Made by a program: the position numbers and the translations under genes | Shown here: positions 4,312 to 5,354 of the stretch, in pieces | Position numbering within the stretch: position 1 is the first letter of the stretch | How the letters are laid out: the number at the start of each line of letters is the position of its first letter | Source: SIG299 sp964541485 | GTDB taxonomy: Bacteria > Bacillota > Clostridia > Lachnospirales > Lachnospiraceae | Assembly (NCBI GenBank): GCA_964541485.1 | Contig: CAZIQL010000102.1 | Coordinates: 1-5,354 of the forward strand | Reading direction: 5' to 3' | Length of the DNA stretch: 5,354 nucleotides | Notes under the pieces: model-generated | The model's input: only the letters and a program-made list of their open reading frames with translations | What the model was told of the DNA's origin: nothing | Databases searched by the model: none

Positions 4312-5354
4312 TCACATCATTCCCATACCGCCACCTGCCGGCATTGCAGGAACATCTTCCTTAATATTAGCCACAGCAGATTCGGTTGTAAGGAACGTAG
4401 AAGCCACGCTGGTTGCATTCTGAAGGGCACTTCTGGTAACCTTTGCCGGATCCAAAATACCGTCAGCCACCATATCCACATACTCTTCGGTCAGTGCATT
4501 AAAGCCTGTGCCGACTTGAGACTCACGAATCTTGTTTACGATAACAGAGCCTTCTAAACCTGCATTGGCTGCAATACAACGAAGCGGAGCTTCGAGTGCC
4601 TTTAAGATGATGTTGGCACCGGTTCTCTCATCGCCTTCTAAACCTGCTGCCAGTTCAGCCACCTTCTTAGATGCATGGATGTATGCGGAGCCGCCGCCTG
4701 CGATGATACCCTCTTCCACAGCAGCCTTTGTTGCTGCAAGAGCATCCTCCATACGGAGCTTGTTTTCCTTCATTTCAGTTTCCGTCGCTGCACCAACACG
4801 GATGACTGCTACGCCGCCTGCAAGCTTAGCCAGTCTTTCCTGAAGCTTTTCTCTGTCAAAATCAGAAGTGGTTTCTGCAATCTGTGCATGAATCTGCATG
4901 ACTCTTGCACGGATTTCGTTCTGGTCACCTGCACCGTCAACGATGATGGTATTTTCCTTCTGAACCTTAACGGATTTTGCACGGCCAAGCTGCTCTAATG
5001 TTACTTCCTTAAGGTCAAGACCGAGTTCGTCAGAGATTACGGTACCGCCTGTTAAAATAGCGATGTCCTGAAGCATTGCCTTTCTTCTGTCACCATAGCC
5101 AGGAGCCTTTACACCAACTACAGTGAATGTACCTCTTAACTTATTGATTACAAGTGTGGTAAGAGCTTCCCCCTCGATATCCTCTGCAATGATAAGTAAC
5201 TTTGCACCGGTCTGCACAATCTGTTCCAGTACCGGCAAGATTTCCTGAATGTTGGAAATCTTCTTATCTGTAATTAAGATGAATGGATTGTCAAGATTTG
5301 CTTCCATCTTATCCATATCGGTTGCCATGTAAGCGGAAATATAACCACGGTCAA
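4312..5354 (-). CDS. groL: chaperonin GroEL (60 kDa), C-terminal ~346 residues; N-terminus off the right edge
   Basis: GroEL forms the double-ring cytosolic chaperonin that, with GroES and ATP, encloses and refolds proteins. The frame is open at the right edge: complete codons start at 5352 with DRGYISAYMATDMDKMEANL, equivalent to the DRGYLSPYF region near residue 196 of E. coli GroEL, so roughly the first 195 residues are missing. Visible are the rest of the apical domain (NPFILITDKKISNIQEILPV, AEDIEGEALTTLVINKLRG, KAPGYGDRRKAML), the second intermediate segment, and the C-terminal equatorial half. MEDALAATKAAVEEGIIAGGG carries the aspartate equivalent to the catalytic D398 of E. coli and the glycine triplet of the nucleotide site; GILDPAKVTRSALQNATSVA holds the D495 equivalent. 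The protein ends in the glycine-methionine tail GGGMGMM. All key residues that can be checked are present. A terminator follows at 4243-4279. groES and any HrcA/CIRCE control would lie beyond the right edge. Confidence 0.98.
   Translation of the reverse strand, partial: DRGYISAYMATDMDKMEANLDNPFILITDKKISNIQEILPVLEQIVQTGAKLLIIAEDIEGEALTTLVINKLRGTFTVVGVKAPGYGDRRKAMLQDIAILTGGTVISDELGLDLKEVTLEQLGRAKSVKVQKENTIIVDGAGDQNEIRARVMQIHAQIAETTSDFDREKLQERLAKLAGGVAVIRVGAATETEMKENKLRMEDALAATKAAVEEGIIAGGGSAYIHASKKVAELAAGLEGDERTGANIILKALEAPLRCIAANAGLEGSVIVNKIRESQVGTGFNALTEEYVDMVADGILDPAKVTRSALQNATSVASTFLTTESAVANIKEDVPAMPAGGGMGMM

Noticed and set aside
4532..4998. Plus-strand open frames opposite groL
   Set aside because: Antisense shadows of a highly conserved groL reading frame without start signals.

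Overview
The window looks like chromosomal DNA from a Clostridia-class Bacillota, most likely Lachnospiraceae. I base this on the Gram-positive style of the GuaB and GroEL proteins, strong AGGAG-type ribosome binding sites, near-consensus sigma-A promoters (TTGACN-N17-TATAMT), a DUF6106-like small membrane protein that I associate with Lachnospiraceae, and a BlaI/M56 pair of the clostridial kind. No database search was possible, so the family placement rests on recall. All five protein genes lie on the minus strand and read right to left: groL, blaI, the blaR1-like gene, the DUF6106-like gene, guaB.

Layout. (1) Bases 1-969 hold the first 323 codons of guaB (IMP dehydrogenase); its C-terminus is off the left edge. 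A consensus promoter lies at 1021-1049. (2) Bases 1082-1585 encode a 167-residue protein with two membrane segments and its own promoter at 1623-1651. That promoter sits inside a tempting upstream extension of the reading frame and rules the extension out. (3) A rho-independent terminator (1676-1711) follows an overlapping two-gene operon. The blaI-like repressor (3268-3657) overlaps by 14 bases an M56 (BlaR1/MecR1-type) membrane metallopeptidase (1737-3281). The operon promoter (3689-3717) is covered by a perfect 13+2+13 palindrome containing TACANNTGTA, a textbook BlaI/MecI/CopY-type operator. (4) About 600 bases without a gene (3718-4311) hold an unusually structured element: an imperfect inverted repeat of about 440 bp (3845-4283) whose apex carries three further hairpins, with a smaller branched hairpin beside it at 3728-3810. 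(5) Bases 4312-5354 are the C-terminal two thirds of groL, with a terminator at 4243-4279 that coincides with the right end of the inverted repeat.

How it works together. guaB and groL are housekeeping genes that I recall lying close together in many Clostridia. Here they are separated by a regulatory cassette. In that cassette, BlaI should repress its own operon through the palindrome, and the M56 protease should inactivate BlaI on receiving a signal. The protease lacks the penicillin-binding sensor of true BlaR1. It carries instead an extracytoplasmic domain of about 170 residues behind a lipobox-like membrane segment, and no beta-lactamase gene is nearby, so the signal and the wider regulon are unknown. 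The least explained part is the structured gene-free region between the BlaI operator and groL. It may be a mobile-repeat relic or a folded RNA, and it is the best candidate here for something undescribed.
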